Origin: Micromonospora sp. Llam0
GTDB taxonomy: Bacteria; Actinomycetota; Actinomycetes; Mycobacteriales; Micromonosporaceae
DNA length: 64,000 nt
Assembly: GCF_003751085.1 (NCBI RefSeq)
Contig: NZ_RJJY01000001.1
Coordinates: forward strand, 2,480,001-2,544,000
Reading direction: 5' to 3'
Made by a program: the position numbers and the translations under genes. This document shows positions 45,348 through 54,611 of this stretch, in pieces. Every line of letters starts with the position of its first letter. The stretch's first letter is position 1. The notes beneath the pieces were generated by a model. The model searched no databases. It was not told the origin of the DNA and saw only the letters and a program-made list of their open reading frames with translations.

Positions 45348-46835
45348 TCAGTCACTGCTCCGGCTGTCGCGGCCTCGGGGACGTGGCACTCGCTTCGTCA
45401 CTCGGCGGGGCGAGCGAGAGTTCTTCGGTTGGGTAGGGGTATCGGCGGCTTCGGTCATCTCGTTCAGCAGCGAGAGAAGGTCGTCCTGGTCGACCCCGGC
45501 CCGGGTTAGCGCCGCGTCCACCCCCGCGTCGGCACGGTCGTCGGTGGGATCGTCGTCGGCGCCAGTACCGGGAGCTGGCCCCCACCAGTCATCGTCGATG
45601 CCACGGTCGACCTCGAATGTCAGCAGCCTGCCGAAGGTGAGCAGAGACCCGGAGGTTAGGAGGTCGCCCTGGAGGTAGCCTTCCCACATTCGGGTCCAGC
45701 CGAGCACCGATGGGTGACGCTCCAGCCGCTTGATGCCGGCGAGCAGCCCGTCGGCGAACGACGACTCCTTCCACCCGTCATGGGTAAAGCAGTAGTCGAC
45801 GCCGAGCTGGCAGAGCCACTGCCCGTCGATCCGACGAAACCTCGGCTTGAGAGCGGCGTGGTGGTAGTAGCTCACCCGTTCCGGCTCGGCCTTCGAGTAG
45901 TGGGGCCCGAACACCGTACGACCTCGCCTGCCGTTACCTCGCCCGACCACGCGGGGAGCCAGGTCGTGAGAGGCACGGAAGTGCAGGTGATGGCGGTCCT
46001 GGTGCCACTGCACATCGCGTCTGCGGTCGTTGACGAGTGTCCTCCGCAGCAGGTCACCGAAACGGTGCAGACGATCATCGTCGTGGCTGTCGGCCCACTC
46101 GGCGCTGTCGTGCCGCTCGACCCCGCCATCACACAGTCGACGAAGAGGACGGCTGCGTAGGTCGCCGAAGCTAATGATCATCTTGTCGTGCAGGATCCAG
46201 GCCGCGGCCCCGCCCGGCGTGTCTCGCAGAATCTCCCAGGCCGTGCCGTAGTCGTCCACCACCGCGGGCGCGACGAAGATGTGCTCCGGAAAGGCTTCGA
46301 CCGGCAGCAGGTTCGAGGTCAGCAGTTCCTTCTTCGGCGGCGGTGGTAGGAAGAGGCCGGAGTCGCGGGGCACGCCGATGCGCAGCATCGCGGGGGCGGC
46401 GGACTTGTCGAAGACCTGGGTGTGCTTGTTGACGGTCACCGTCCGTTCGGCGCGTCGCCGTGGGTCGCTGAACTCGGCCCGGATGTCTACCCACCAGGCC
46501 AGGTCCTCATTCGGGCGGGACAGCACCACGATGACCGGCGCGTTGCCGCCGAGCCAGTAGTCGAGGTCCTCTGGCCTCGGCGTCCACTGGAAGCTATCGG
46601 CCGTCTCGAAGGTGTGGGGACGGTTGCTGGCCTTGCTCTGCACCATGATGACCTGGTTGAGCGCGTTGCCGTCGGCGACGAGCTCGATCTCCCCGTCGAT
46701 GCCGTGGTCCACCCGCCGGTCGTGGTACAGGAAGCCCATCTCGTTGACGCGACGGCTGATCATCGAGACCCCGCCCTCGCCGATTAACGTCTGCGGACTT
46801 ACCCTCTTGCCCCGCTTGGGCGGCACGGCCATCAC
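45348..46835 (-). CDS. DREN-APAZ protein (DUF4365 nuclease), SPARDA effector
   Basis: A 495-residue protein. The N-terminal DUF4365 PD-(D/E)XK fold has MGFLYHDRRVDHGIDGEIEL (D47, E49) and QVIMVQSKAS (Q66, K68). DNA/RNA effector nucleases of SPARDA systems have this fold. The rest (about 170-440) is the APAZ region that binds the Argonaute partner: VEAFPEHIFVAPAVVDDYGT, AAWILHDKMIISFGDL, SYYHHAALKPRFRRIDGQWL and EGYLQGDLLTSGSLLTF. The C-terminus is charged and disordered. Overlapping stop/start with the Argonaute gene shows an operon. The frame is intact, so a nuclease without a working partner may persist. Confidence 0.85.
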   Translation of the reverse strand: MMAVPPKRGKRVSPQTLIGEGGVSMISRRVNEMGFLYHDRRVDHGIDGEIELVADGNALNQVIMVQSKASNRPHTFETADSFQWTPRPEDLDYWLGGNAPVIVVLSRPNEDLAWWVDIRAEFSDPRRRAERTVTVNKHTQVFDKSAAPAMLRIGVPRDSGLFLPPPPKKELLTSNLLPVEAFPEHIFVAPAVVDDYGTAWEILRDTPGGAAAWILHDKMIISFGDLRSRPLRRLCDGGVERHDSAEWADSHDDDRLHRFGDLLRRTLVNDRRRDVQWHQDRHHLHFRASHDLAPRVVGRGNGRRGRTVFGPHYSKAEPERVSYYHHAALKPRFRRIDGQWLCQLGVDYCFTHDGWKESSFADGLLAGIKRLERHPSVLGWTRMWEGYLQGDLLTSGSLLTFGRLLTFEVDRGIDDDWWGPAPGTGADDDPTDDRADAGVDAALTRAGVDQDDLLSLLNEMTEAADTPTQPKNSRSPRRVTKRVPRPRGRDSRSSD

Positions 46836-47019
46836 CCCACGTCTCTGCCTGACCCGCCCGTCAGGAAGGACGTACGAGCCGCCTTCCGATTATCGGTGCG
46901 CGGTACGACAGTCCCGAGCCGTCGTCAACTAGGGCCATTCCCGCCTCTACCTTTGCGACCCAGCCAGATTCCGGCGTGCTCGTTAGCGAATCCGGCGATA
47001 GCTTTGAGTAGCGGCTCGG
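46836..47019. other. Upstream region of the SPARDA operon and IS630 end
   Basis: About 180 bp. The part next to 46835 should hold the operon promoter; the part next to 47020 is the 3' end of the IS630-like element. The exact IS end was not found. Confidence 0.3.
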
Positions 47020-47217
47020 CTAGTGTCCCGTGTCTGAAGTCTTTTTGCGGTTGGCTTTGGTAAGGATCTGGTCGGCGGTTTTGGTCCAGGCGAAAGGTTT
47101 GCATCGCTGGTTGTAGCCGTCGATGAAGGCGCGGATCGCGGCGGTCAGGTCGGGCACGGAGGTGAAGGTGCCACGGCGGATGGCCTGGCGGGTGATGATC
47201 CCGAAGAAGATCTCGTC
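47020..47217 (-). pseudogene. IS630 transposase, 3' exon
   Basis: It reads DEIFFGIITRQAIRRGTFTS then VPDLTAAIRAFIDGYNQRCK and PFAWTKTADQIL, ending at TAG 47022-47020. This is the C-terminus of the IS630 transposase whose body lies at 51458-52302, separated by a group II intron. The exons join in frame as NMV-DEIFFG. Confidence 0.85.
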
Positions 47218-48962
47218 GGGTAGCCCCGGCGCATTGCTGCGCCGGGGCCCCCTCAGAACCGGCCGTGCCCGCTTTCCGGGCAACCGGCTCAAGCAAACCC
47301 TGAAGGCTTGCGGGTGGGCAGAAGTGCTGGATTGCTGCCGTTGCCGGTGATCCGGCGGTGGCAGTGGGCGTGTATGAGACGGGTAGCGACGCGTTCGTCC
47401 GGTGTTCCCGCTCCCCAGGCGGTGACCGCGTGTCGGCGGACCGCTGTGCGGGTCGCGGTGAGCCATTGCTCCCACTCGCGTGGGCTTTGCGGCTCGTGGT
47501 CGGCGTGCAGCAGCAGGTCCCGGCAGATCGGACACCGGCCACGCTGGGCTCGCAGGAGCCGTTGCATGATGGTGTCCACCGGGGGCCGGTTGCGGCGGTG
47601 CCGTTGGGTCCAGTAGTCGGTCAGGGCCGGGTCGTCGGGTGACGCCGTCCCTGCGACCATCCGGTGCCGGACGATCGGTGTCCAGGCGAACTTGCGCAGG
47701 TAGTAGCCGGTTTCCCGGCTCCCGAATACCCACCTGTCACGCCGGGACGGGTTGAACAAGCCGAAGTACCGGGCGGTCACCCAGCGTCTCGGCTTGTTCG
47801 CGTGGGTGAATCTGGCCCACTTATAGACCAGCTTCCACGCGTGGGCGTCCAGCGCGTTGAACACGCGTTTGGACACCCCGATCCGGTAGTAGGCGCACCA
47901 TCCGTTGATGATCGGGTTGAGCTTGCCGATCACCGCGTCGGCGTTGGACCCACGCAGGGCCCGCACCTCCGTGGACAGCCGCCTGCGGATCCGTCGCACC
48001 GCGTCGTTGCTCGGCTTGGTCAGCAACTTCCCGTTGGGATAACGGCGGATGTTGAAGCCCAGGAAATCCACGCCCTGCGTGAGGTGCGTGATCCGGGTCT
48101 TGTCCTCGTTGAAGACCAGCCCTCTGGGCGCCAGCCATCCAGCCAGTGCCGCTTTGACCTGTTCGGCCTGCTCACGGGAGTGACACAGAGCGATAAGATC
48201 ATCAGCGTAGCGGACCACCGCCGGGCAGCCGTCCCTCGTCTTCCCGGCACGGGTGCCGGTGACGTGGTAGCGGACCCCGGCGGCGGCCTCCATGCCGTGC
48301 AGAGCAACGTTCATGAGCAATGGACTGATCACCCCGCCCTGGGGCGCCCCGTCGTGGGTGGGGGTGAACCGGCCGTCCTCGGCCACACCGGCTTTCAGCC
48401 ACTGCCGGACCAGGCCCCTGCCGGGGAACCCGCCCAGCGACCGGTAGATGTGATCGTGATCGAGCCGGTCGAACGCCGCTTGCAGGTCGGCGTCGAGCAC
48501 CCACAACCGTTTCGCGTCGGTGCGGTTCGACGTCGTGTGGATCGCCACGATGGCGTCGTGGCAGCCACGACCCGGCCGGAAGCCATACGACTTCGGCTCG
48601 AACCGGGCCTCCCACTCGGGTTCCAGCGCATTGACCGTCACCGCTTGCAGGGCGCGGTCAGCGATCACGGGAATCCCGAGGCCGCGACGGCGGCCGTTGC
48701 TCTTGGGCACATACACGCGCTTGACCGGCAAGGGTGTCCACGGCCTCGCATGGTGCTGGATCCAGTCGGCCAAATCGGCCTTCTGCTCCCCGGTCACCAC
48801 GACTTTCCGGTCCACCCCGGCCGTCTTGCGGCCAGCATTGCGCTCCGTCACCCGCCGCACCGCCACCACGGCGTTGCTGCGCGAGCGGAGCATCAACTTC
48901 TGCAAATTCCGGACCTTCTTCAGGTCCCCGTCCCGCGACGCCGCGAAGATCCGCTGCCGTAG

Positions 48963-50652
48963 CCTCGATCCACCGATGAAGGTTGGACCGGCAGGACCCC
49001 GGCTATAGAAAGTGCCCTCTGAACTGGAAGGATAGGAGTTCTGACGCTTCTATCACCCGGTTCGAGAGGGCACCTCGCAGGTGAGATTACGCCATGACGC
49101 GCCGGTGGTGCGCGCGACGTTCGACGATCCGAATCTGGTGTCGTGTGCCGGCCTGGTTCCGGTGATGCGCCTTGCCGAGCAGGCCGGCCTACACGACGCG
49201 GTCGCAGACCGGGTCAGCCTGCCGACCGACAAAGGTGCGAACCCGGCCGGCAAGGTCGCCACGATCGTGGCCGGGATGCTCGCGGGCGCGGACAGCATCG
49301 ACGACCTCGACATCGCCCGACACGGCGGCATGCGCTCACTGTTCGGCGGCGTGTACGCGCCATCGACACTCGGCTCGTTCCTACGCACGTTCACCCACGG
49401 CCATGTCCGGCAGTTGCACGCCGCCGCCCGCGACACCCTGATCGGCCTCGCCGCCCGGGTGCCGATCCTGGCCGGCGCGGACGTGCTGACCTTCGTGGAC
49501 ATCGACTCGATGCTGCGCCGGGTCTACGGCAGACAGAAACAAGACATCGGGTTCGGCCACACCAGGATCGGCGGCTACAACGTACGGCTACGCGGCTACA
49601 ACCCCCTGGTCGCGACGGTGTCGACACCACTGTCCGCGCCGGTCGTCGCGGCCACCCGGCTACGCGCCGGCAACGCCGGCTCCAGCCGCGGCGCCGCGAG
49701 CATGATCGCCGAAACGATCACCACCGCCCGATCCTGCGGCGCGACCGGCGAGATCGTGGTCCGGGCCGACTCCGCCTTCTACTCCAAGACGGTCATCGCC
49801 ACCTGCCGACGCCACAAGGTGCGGTTCTCCGTCACCGCCCGGATCGACGCCAAGGTCCACACCGCATGCGACAGCATCGCCGACGACCAGTGGACCGACA
49901 TCCGATACCCCCAAGCCGTCTGGGACGAGGAAGAACAGCGGTGGATCTCCGACGCGCAGATCGCCGAAACCGAATACACCGCGTTCGCCGGCACCCGGCA
50001 ACAGGTGACCGCCCGGCTGATCGTGCGCCGCATCCGCCGCGACGACCCCACCCAAGCTCCCGGCCAGCAGGAACTCCTGCCCCCTACCGGTACCACGCGG
50101 TGCTCACCGACAGCCCGTACACCCTCGTGCAGGCCGAAGCCCAGCACCGCCAGCACGCGGTCATCGAGCAGATCAACGCGGATCTGATCGCCGGACCCCT
50201 CGCGCACCTGCCATCAGGCCGATTCTCAGCGAACGACGCCTGGCTGACCTGCACCGCCATCGCCCACAACCTCACCCGCGCCGCCGGGCACCTCGCCGCC
50301 GGCACCTGGACCACCGCCCGAACCGCGACCATCCGCACCCGGATCATCACCGTCGCCGCCCGCCTCGCACACCGGGCCCGCACCATCCACCTGCACCTAC
50401 CCGAGCACTGGCCCTGGCAGGCCGCGTTCGACAACCTGTTCACCGCCGTCCACCCAGCACCCGGCTGACCACGGGCGCACCAACCACAACCCGGCGGCCC
50501 GACCACAGGCCACAAACCCCCGCCCCAACCCCCGAACGACAACATCCCGGAGCAAGCCGACCACGTAATCGGCGATTCAGCCACGCCCCGAAACCACCCA
50601 ATACCGAAACCATTCAACCGAGCTCAAGACGAACCGCGTCGGTGGATCGAGG
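48963..50652 (+). mobile_element. IS1380 family insertion sequence, 5-bp target duplication
   Basis: The terminal repeats are CCTCGATCCACCGA at the left (48963) and the same sequence reversed at the right (ending 50652). The flanking duplication is CGTAG (48958-48962 and 50653-50657). Length is 1690 bp. Size, CC-starting ends and a 4-5 bp duplication all fit IS1380. 50469-50652 is its non-coding right arm. Confidence 0.92.
49081..50468 (+). pseudogene. IS1380 family transposase, one-base frameshift in a C-run
   Basis: The first 335 or so residues (MRLAEQAGLHDAVADRVSLP, DSIDDLDIARHGGMRSLFGG, TFVDIDSMLRRVYGRQKQDI, VVRADSAFYSKTVIATCRRH) are in one frame up to about 50080. The remainder (YRYHAVLTDSPYTLVQAEAQ, HRQHAVIEQINADLIAGPLA) is in another. 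Adding one C to the CCCCC run at 50083-50087 would restore ELLPPYRYHAVLTD. It is a real mutation, a sequencing error in a homopolymer, or a frameshift site. Confidence 0.8.
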
Positions 50653-50816
50653 CGTAGCCGCCGTACGTTGTCCTCACAGGTCCGCCAATCAACGGCGTCC
50701 CAGCCAGCACGATCGTCCTCCGGTCCGTTCACGCCGAGAGCCGCCATCGCCATCGCGAAGGCATGAGCCGTCATCGTGTCTAACTTGCCCTTCGGTTCCG
50801 AAGCTGTGGTCAGCAA

Positions 50817-51457
50817 TCACTCCGCAGGCTCACCCGACCCGCGTCAGCGCCCTTTCAGGCCAGGACACGCAGTCCCTATCCGGCCGGTTATCCGGAGACC
50901 GCCGACGGAGGAGCCGGCATCGTGGTCACCGGTTTCCCGCTGCCTTTCGGCCACCGGCATTCGCTTCTCGGGTCGTCCTGCGCCCGCTGGGACATCGTCC
51001 ACCCTCACGGGTGGCCTACCAGCCGAAACACTGTCCGGCTGGACCCCATCGGGGTTGTCACGTTCCGCATGGAACAGATTCGACCGGGGTGGGCGCCCTC
51101 TGAACCCCGGGGACGGTGGTGCGCTCCCGCCCGGCCAAGCTCCTCCGGGCGGCACCTGCCGCCTTGCAACGGCCGGTCCCTATCTCCCGCTGGAGCATCC
51201 CATCGAGCGGAAGTGCTAATGACGAGGCGTCATCGAGGATTCACTTGCGTTCACCCGTCCGGTCTTCCCCAGCCGGTAACCCCTGGATGGAACAGGGATC
51301 CTTGGGCCTTTCCCCGGGCTTCGCACCCCGCGGTTACCCGCGACGCACGCCGAGGCGGGGACGATCCTTGCGCACGGGACCGGACACTACATCCGCGACG
51401 TCAAGCCGCACCTCCTTCGATGCATGTCGCTGTACTCATGCGACTTACGTGTCGCAC
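50817..51457 (-). ncRNA. 5' domains of the group II intron RNA
   Basis: Non-coding domain I-III sequence between the intron 5' end and the RT start. It resembles the matching part of the intron at 22785-23361: both carry GTGCGTCGCGGGTAAC, the GGTGCGAAGC element and a GAACCCTTGATGAC/GAATCCTCGATGAC-type stretch (minus strand). It includes the 5' splice site at 51457. Confidence 0.65.
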
Positions 51458-52302
51458 CACCATGTTCAGCCAGGAACAGCTGGTGGGGGTGAAGTGCATG
51501 GTGATGCGCGGGTGGCGGGCCAGCCAGGCTTTGACGTTCGGGTGGTTGTGGGTGGCGTAGTTGTCGACCACGACGTGGAGCTTCACTCGGGGGTGGGCCT
51601 TGGCGACCTGCTTGAGGAAGGCCAGGAACTCCACGTTGGAGTGCCGGTCGAAGCAGGCGTCGGCGCTGACGCGTCCGGTGGCCACCTCCAGGGCGGCGAA
51701 CAGGGTGGTGGTGCCGTTGCGGACGTAGTCGTGGGTCCGGCGCTCTGCCAGTCCGGGGCGAAGCGGCAGGATCGGCGCGGTCCGGTCGAGCGCCTGGACC
51801 TGGGACTTCTCGTCGACCGAGACCACCACCGCGCCGGCCGGCGGGTTCAGGTACAGGCCGACCACGTCCCGGATCCGGGCTTCCAGTTGAGGATCGGTGG
51901 AGAACTTGAAGGTCTCCGACCGGTGCGGCTGCAGGCCCCATTTGCGCCAGACACGGGAAACGGTGGCGAAGCTGACCGGGGTTCCTTCCCGGCGCATCTG
52001 GTCGGCCAGCAGTCGCGCCGACCAGTGCGTCACTCCAAGGTCCGTTGGTGGTCGTCCGTCGTCGGAGACGGTGCGCACCACGATGGCGACCTCGTCGACC
52101 ACCGACGGTCGGCCCGAGCGTCCCAGGTCGGCCAACGCGTCGATGCCGCCGGCGTCGTAGCGGTTACGCCACGCCAGGACTGTCGGGGTAGACACCCCGA
52201 CCTGACGGCCGATCGCCGCGTTCGGCATACCTTCAGCGGCGAGCAGAACGATCCTCGCCCGCTGCGCCAGACCGCCGCCGACTGTGATGACCGGGTCAAC
52301 GC
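51458..52302 (-). pseudogene. IS630 transposase, main part, 5' truncated by ISL3 copy B
   Basis: HTH region (GLAQRARIVLLAAEGMPNAA, VSTPTVLAWRNRYDAGGIDA) and DDE core (GAVVVSVDEKSQVQALDRTA; VVDNYATHNHPNVKAWL; FTPTSCSWLNMV) are present. The first 25 or so residues are replaced by the ISL3 end at 52303, and the C-terminus continues after the intron at 47217. It is doubly broken. Confidence 0.85.
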
Positions 52303-53750
52303 GGCTCTTCGAAGTTAAGCGGGGTTGAGGTGTCCGCGGCTTTTCCGGGTGGTCGCGCAGCGGGTTCGTAGGCGTTGGTTGATCGGGTTGCGGAAGCCGT
52401 AGGCGTCGCGGGCGACGGTTTTGATGACTCGGTTGGTGCCTTCGGAGCCGGCGTTGGTGATGCCGGTGTGCAGGAACGCGAGGATCTGGGGCCACCAGAT
52501 CTCGATCGTGGTCGCGAGGCGGGCGAGTTCGGGTAGACCGCTGTCGGCGCAGCGTTGGTAGAAGCGGTGCAGCAGTCGAGCGACGTTTTCCCGGTCCGGG
52601 TGGGTGCGGGCCAGGGCCAGCAGGTCGAGGAGGTCTTCCTTGGCGTTCCACGCGGCGAGGACCGGCACGCTGATGCCGGCGGGTAGCCCGGCGATCTCGT
52701 CGCAGAGCTTGTCGACGCGTTCCGCGCGCATCCGCCTCGCGGAGCGGGTCAGCCGGTTACGCAGGTCCCATTCGCGGTCACCGGCGCGGCCCCGGCGGCC
52801 CCGGACCTGCACGGTGACCCGGCGGCGGACCTCGTTGAGGGCCTGGTGGGCGAGTTGCACGACGTGGAAGTGATCGACGACGAGGATCGCGTGCGGCAGC
52901 GCCTCACGGACCGCGGACTTGAAGATCGTGCACATGTCGATCGCGACGTACCGGACCTGATCGCGCCACGTCTGGCTGCGGTGGCCGAGCCAGTCGATGA
53001 CCACCTGGGCGGTGCGGCCCTCGACCTGGCCCAGTAGTCCCTGACCGCCGGACAGGTCACACATCCCGACGTGCCACCGGTCCACACTGCTCTGCCACGC
53101 CTGGCTGACCTGGTCGAAGACCCACTTCGGCCGGCCCCGGCGGGTCTCGTCGATCCCGAGGACCTCCACCGGTTCCGGTTCGTCGGGCAGCACCACGCCC
53201 GCGTGGGCGGTGAACGCCGCCGCGACCACCGGCCAGGACAGGTCATGGCCACGGGCGGACTGTACGACCGTGCGGGCGCCGTCGGCGACCGCCGCCCCGG
53301 CGGCCTGCCGCAACCGGGCGGTCACCCGATGCCGGGCTGGGACCTGCGCCACCTGCTCGGTGAACGTCCGGCGCCGACATCCGCCGTGGTCGCAATGCCA
53401 GCGGCGTTTACGCCACCGTAGCCGCGTCGCACGGCCCGCCACGGGCAGGTCCCTCGGCCGGGTCGTCACCCAGTCCTTGACCCGCCGGGCCCGCACACCG
53501 CAGTCCGGGCAGCATTGTGCCTGCTCATCGGCGGTAGACAGAGCAACCACCGGGACACCGTCGGGGTCCAACCTGACCCGATCCACCACCAGGCCGTCCA
53601 GGCCCAGCAGCCGGGTCGTATCGTTGACCATGCTCGCAGCTCTCCGCTTGTGACCATCCGATCTAGACACTCAGATGATCACCGAAGGGCTGCGAGCCCT
53701 CTACGCCAGGGTCGCCGTCAACCGCGAACCCCGCTCAACTTCGAAGAGCC
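52303..53750 (-). mobile_element. ISL3 family insertion sequence, copy B, flanks not matching
   Basis: Same length (1448 bp) and ends as copy A. The left flank GTCAACGC (in IS630) differs from the right flank CGACTTCC (in a group II intron RT gene). No target duplication means that this copy is the joint of a recombination between two ISL3 copies, one in IS630 and one in the intron. Confidence 0.92.
52315..53670 (-). CDS. ISL3 family transposase (copy B)
   Basis: A 451-residue intact transposase, nearly identical to copy A at 39126-40481. The main differences are AAGAAVADG for AAAAAVADG and GHDLS for DHDLS, plus a few silent changes. Same zinc-finger, HTH and DDE layout. Confidence 0.92.
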   Translation of the reverse strand: MSRSDGHKRRAASMVNDTTRLLGLDGLVVDRVRLDPDGVPVVALSTADEQAQCCPDCGVRARRVKDWVTTRPRDLPVAGRATRLRWRKRRWHCDHGGCRRRTFTEQVAQVPARHRVTARLRQAAGAAVADGARTVVQSARGHDLSWPVVAAAFTAHAGVVLPDEPEPVEVLGIDETRRGRPKWVFDQVSQAWQSSVDRWHVGMCDLSGGQGLLGQVEGRTAQVVIDWLGHRSQTWRDQVRYVAIDMCTIFKSAVREALPHAILVVDHFHVVQLAHQALNEVRRRVTVQVRGRRGRAGDREWDLRNRLTRSARRMRAERVDKLCDEIAGLPAGISVPVLAAWNAKEDLLDLLALARTHPDRENVARLLHRFYQRCADSGLPELARLATTIEIWWPQILAFLHTGITNAGSEGTNRVIKTVARDAYGFRNPINQRLRTRCATTRKSRGHLNPA

Positions 53751-54540
53751 CGACTTCCTCGGATTCCACGTCCGCCGGTACTCGAACGGCAAGCTGATCA
53801 TCAAGCCGAGCAAGGCGGCCGTGAAGCGGTTCCGGCGTCGGCTGCGCGCCGAGATGCGGGATCTGCGTGGCGGTAACGCCGCGATGGTCATCTCGCGTCT
53901 CAACCCGATTCTTCGGGGGTGGGCGGCCTACTACCGGACGGTGGTCTCCAAGCACACGTTCACCACGATCGACAGCTACCTGTGGTGGCTGACGTTCAAA
54001 TGGGCGGTGCGCGGCCACCGGAACAAGCCGAAGAAGTGGGTGACCGCCCGCTACTACGACGCGTTCAACAAGGCCAGGTCCGACCGGTGGGTGTTCGGCG
54101 ACCGCGACAGCGGCGCCTATCTCACCAAGACGGCCTGGACGAAGATCGTCCGGCACCAGATGGTCGACGGGTTCGCCTCTCCGGACGACCCCGACCGATC
54201 CGGCTACTGGGCGGCCCGTAAGCGGCGCAGGAAACCACCCATCGACCGGTGGGGACTGATCCAGCTGGAACGACAGCGCGGACGATGTCCGCTCTGCCAC
54301 CAGCTGCTCCTGCACGCTGACCACGAACCGCAGTCCCCCGACGAATGGGAACAGTGGATCACCGTGGTCCGGTCGGCGATCCGCCGTCAGGCGATCACCG
54401 CCGACCGGCAGGCCGTGGCACCGAACGGTCCGCTCGCTTCACGCCTCGTGCACACCCACTGTGCCCGCAAGGCCGCGCGGCGCAAGGAACACGCACGACA
54501 CCCCGACGCAGAATCCCGTGACACCTCTGGGTTTGCTTGA
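53751..54540 (+). pseudogene. ltrA: Group II intron RT/maturase-HNH, 3' part
   Basis: It begins inside RT7 (DFLGFHVRRYSNGKLIIKPS) and continues with the maturase domain (LNPILRGWAAYYRTVV, WVFGDRDSGAYLTKTAW) and HNH end (CPLCHQLLLHADHEPQSPDE, VHTHCARK), stopping at 54540. The frame is continuous with the ISL3 DNA upstream by chance. The RT active site is missing. Confidence 0.88.
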
Positions 54541-54611
54541 GCCGGATGCGGGGACGACTCGCACGTCCGGTTCTGAGGGGGCTCCGGCGCGGCAACGCGC
54601 CGGAGCTACCC
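53751..54611 (+). mobile_element. Group II intron, 3' fragment in IS256
   Basis: It starts abruptly at the ISL3 copy B end and finishes with domain V (54539-54573, GAGCCGGATGCGGGG...) and the 3' splice end GGAGCTACCC at 54611. It lies in the opposite direction to the IS256 transposase it interrupts. The 5' half is lost, so it cannot splice. Confidence 0.82.

Larger units (their letters stand above)
43017..45348 (-). pseudogene. Short prokaryotic Argonaute (SPARDA type) split by IS5
   Basis: The 5' part (45348-44161) encodes the MID-PIWI body: FGISAYGPADLGLDGAPSTI, LFPAFPGCDTEVGLFTTL, GGVPWRLRRTSTDLPTCYVG, VRGGTAHVSRDDKQPHLLA, ending HLVYTK. The 3' part (43271-43017) continues GSVDFYSTYPGMYVPRPVGL, VLALSKMNWNQSQLDGRFPI and ends RYAQYM, the standard PIWI C-terminus. 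Excision of the IS and one CTT restores a single 480-residue frame. The length and lack of N/PAZ domains are those of short pAgos. Its ATG overlaps the DREN-APAZ stop (TGATG). As it stands the product lacks the PIWI end and gains SAKLQ-type IS residues. Confidence 0.88.
47289..50816 (-). pseudogene. ltrA: Group II intron RT/maturase-HNH gene split by IS1380
   Basis: The 5' piece (50816-50653) encodes TAHAFAMAMAALGVNGPEDD and DAVDWRTCEDNVRRLR. The 3' piece (48957-47289) continues QRIFAASRDGDLKKVRNLQK, SYGFRPGRGCHDAIVAIHTT, GAPQGGVISPLLMNVALHGM, the YADD box, LNPIINGWCAYYRIGV and the HNH end CPICRDLLL...HAHCHRR. Excision of the IS and one CGTAG restores 610 residues without a stop. It is now broken. 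Confidence 0.85.
47218..51457 (-). mobile_element. Group II intron in IS630, itself carrying an IS1380
   Basis: The 5' end GTGCGACACGTAAGTCGC lies at 51457 and the 3' end GGGGCTACCC at 47218; domain V is at 47256-47290. Total length is 4240 bp, of which 1690 bp is an inserted IS1380 element plus its duplication. The internal GTGCGTCGCGGGTAACCGCG at 51348 is not the 5' end, because similarity with the intron at 20.9-23.4 kb continues past it. It is inserted in the same direction as the IS630 gene. Confidence 0.8.

Noticed and set aside
51349..51457. Taking GTGCGTCGCGGG at 51348 (and 23340) as the intron 5' end
   Set aside because: The two introns stay similar upstream of that point, and IS630 joins in frame only if the 5' end is GTGCGACACG at 51457. 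The earlier idea that 21 bases left of 23340 were hemC exon was dropped for the same reason.
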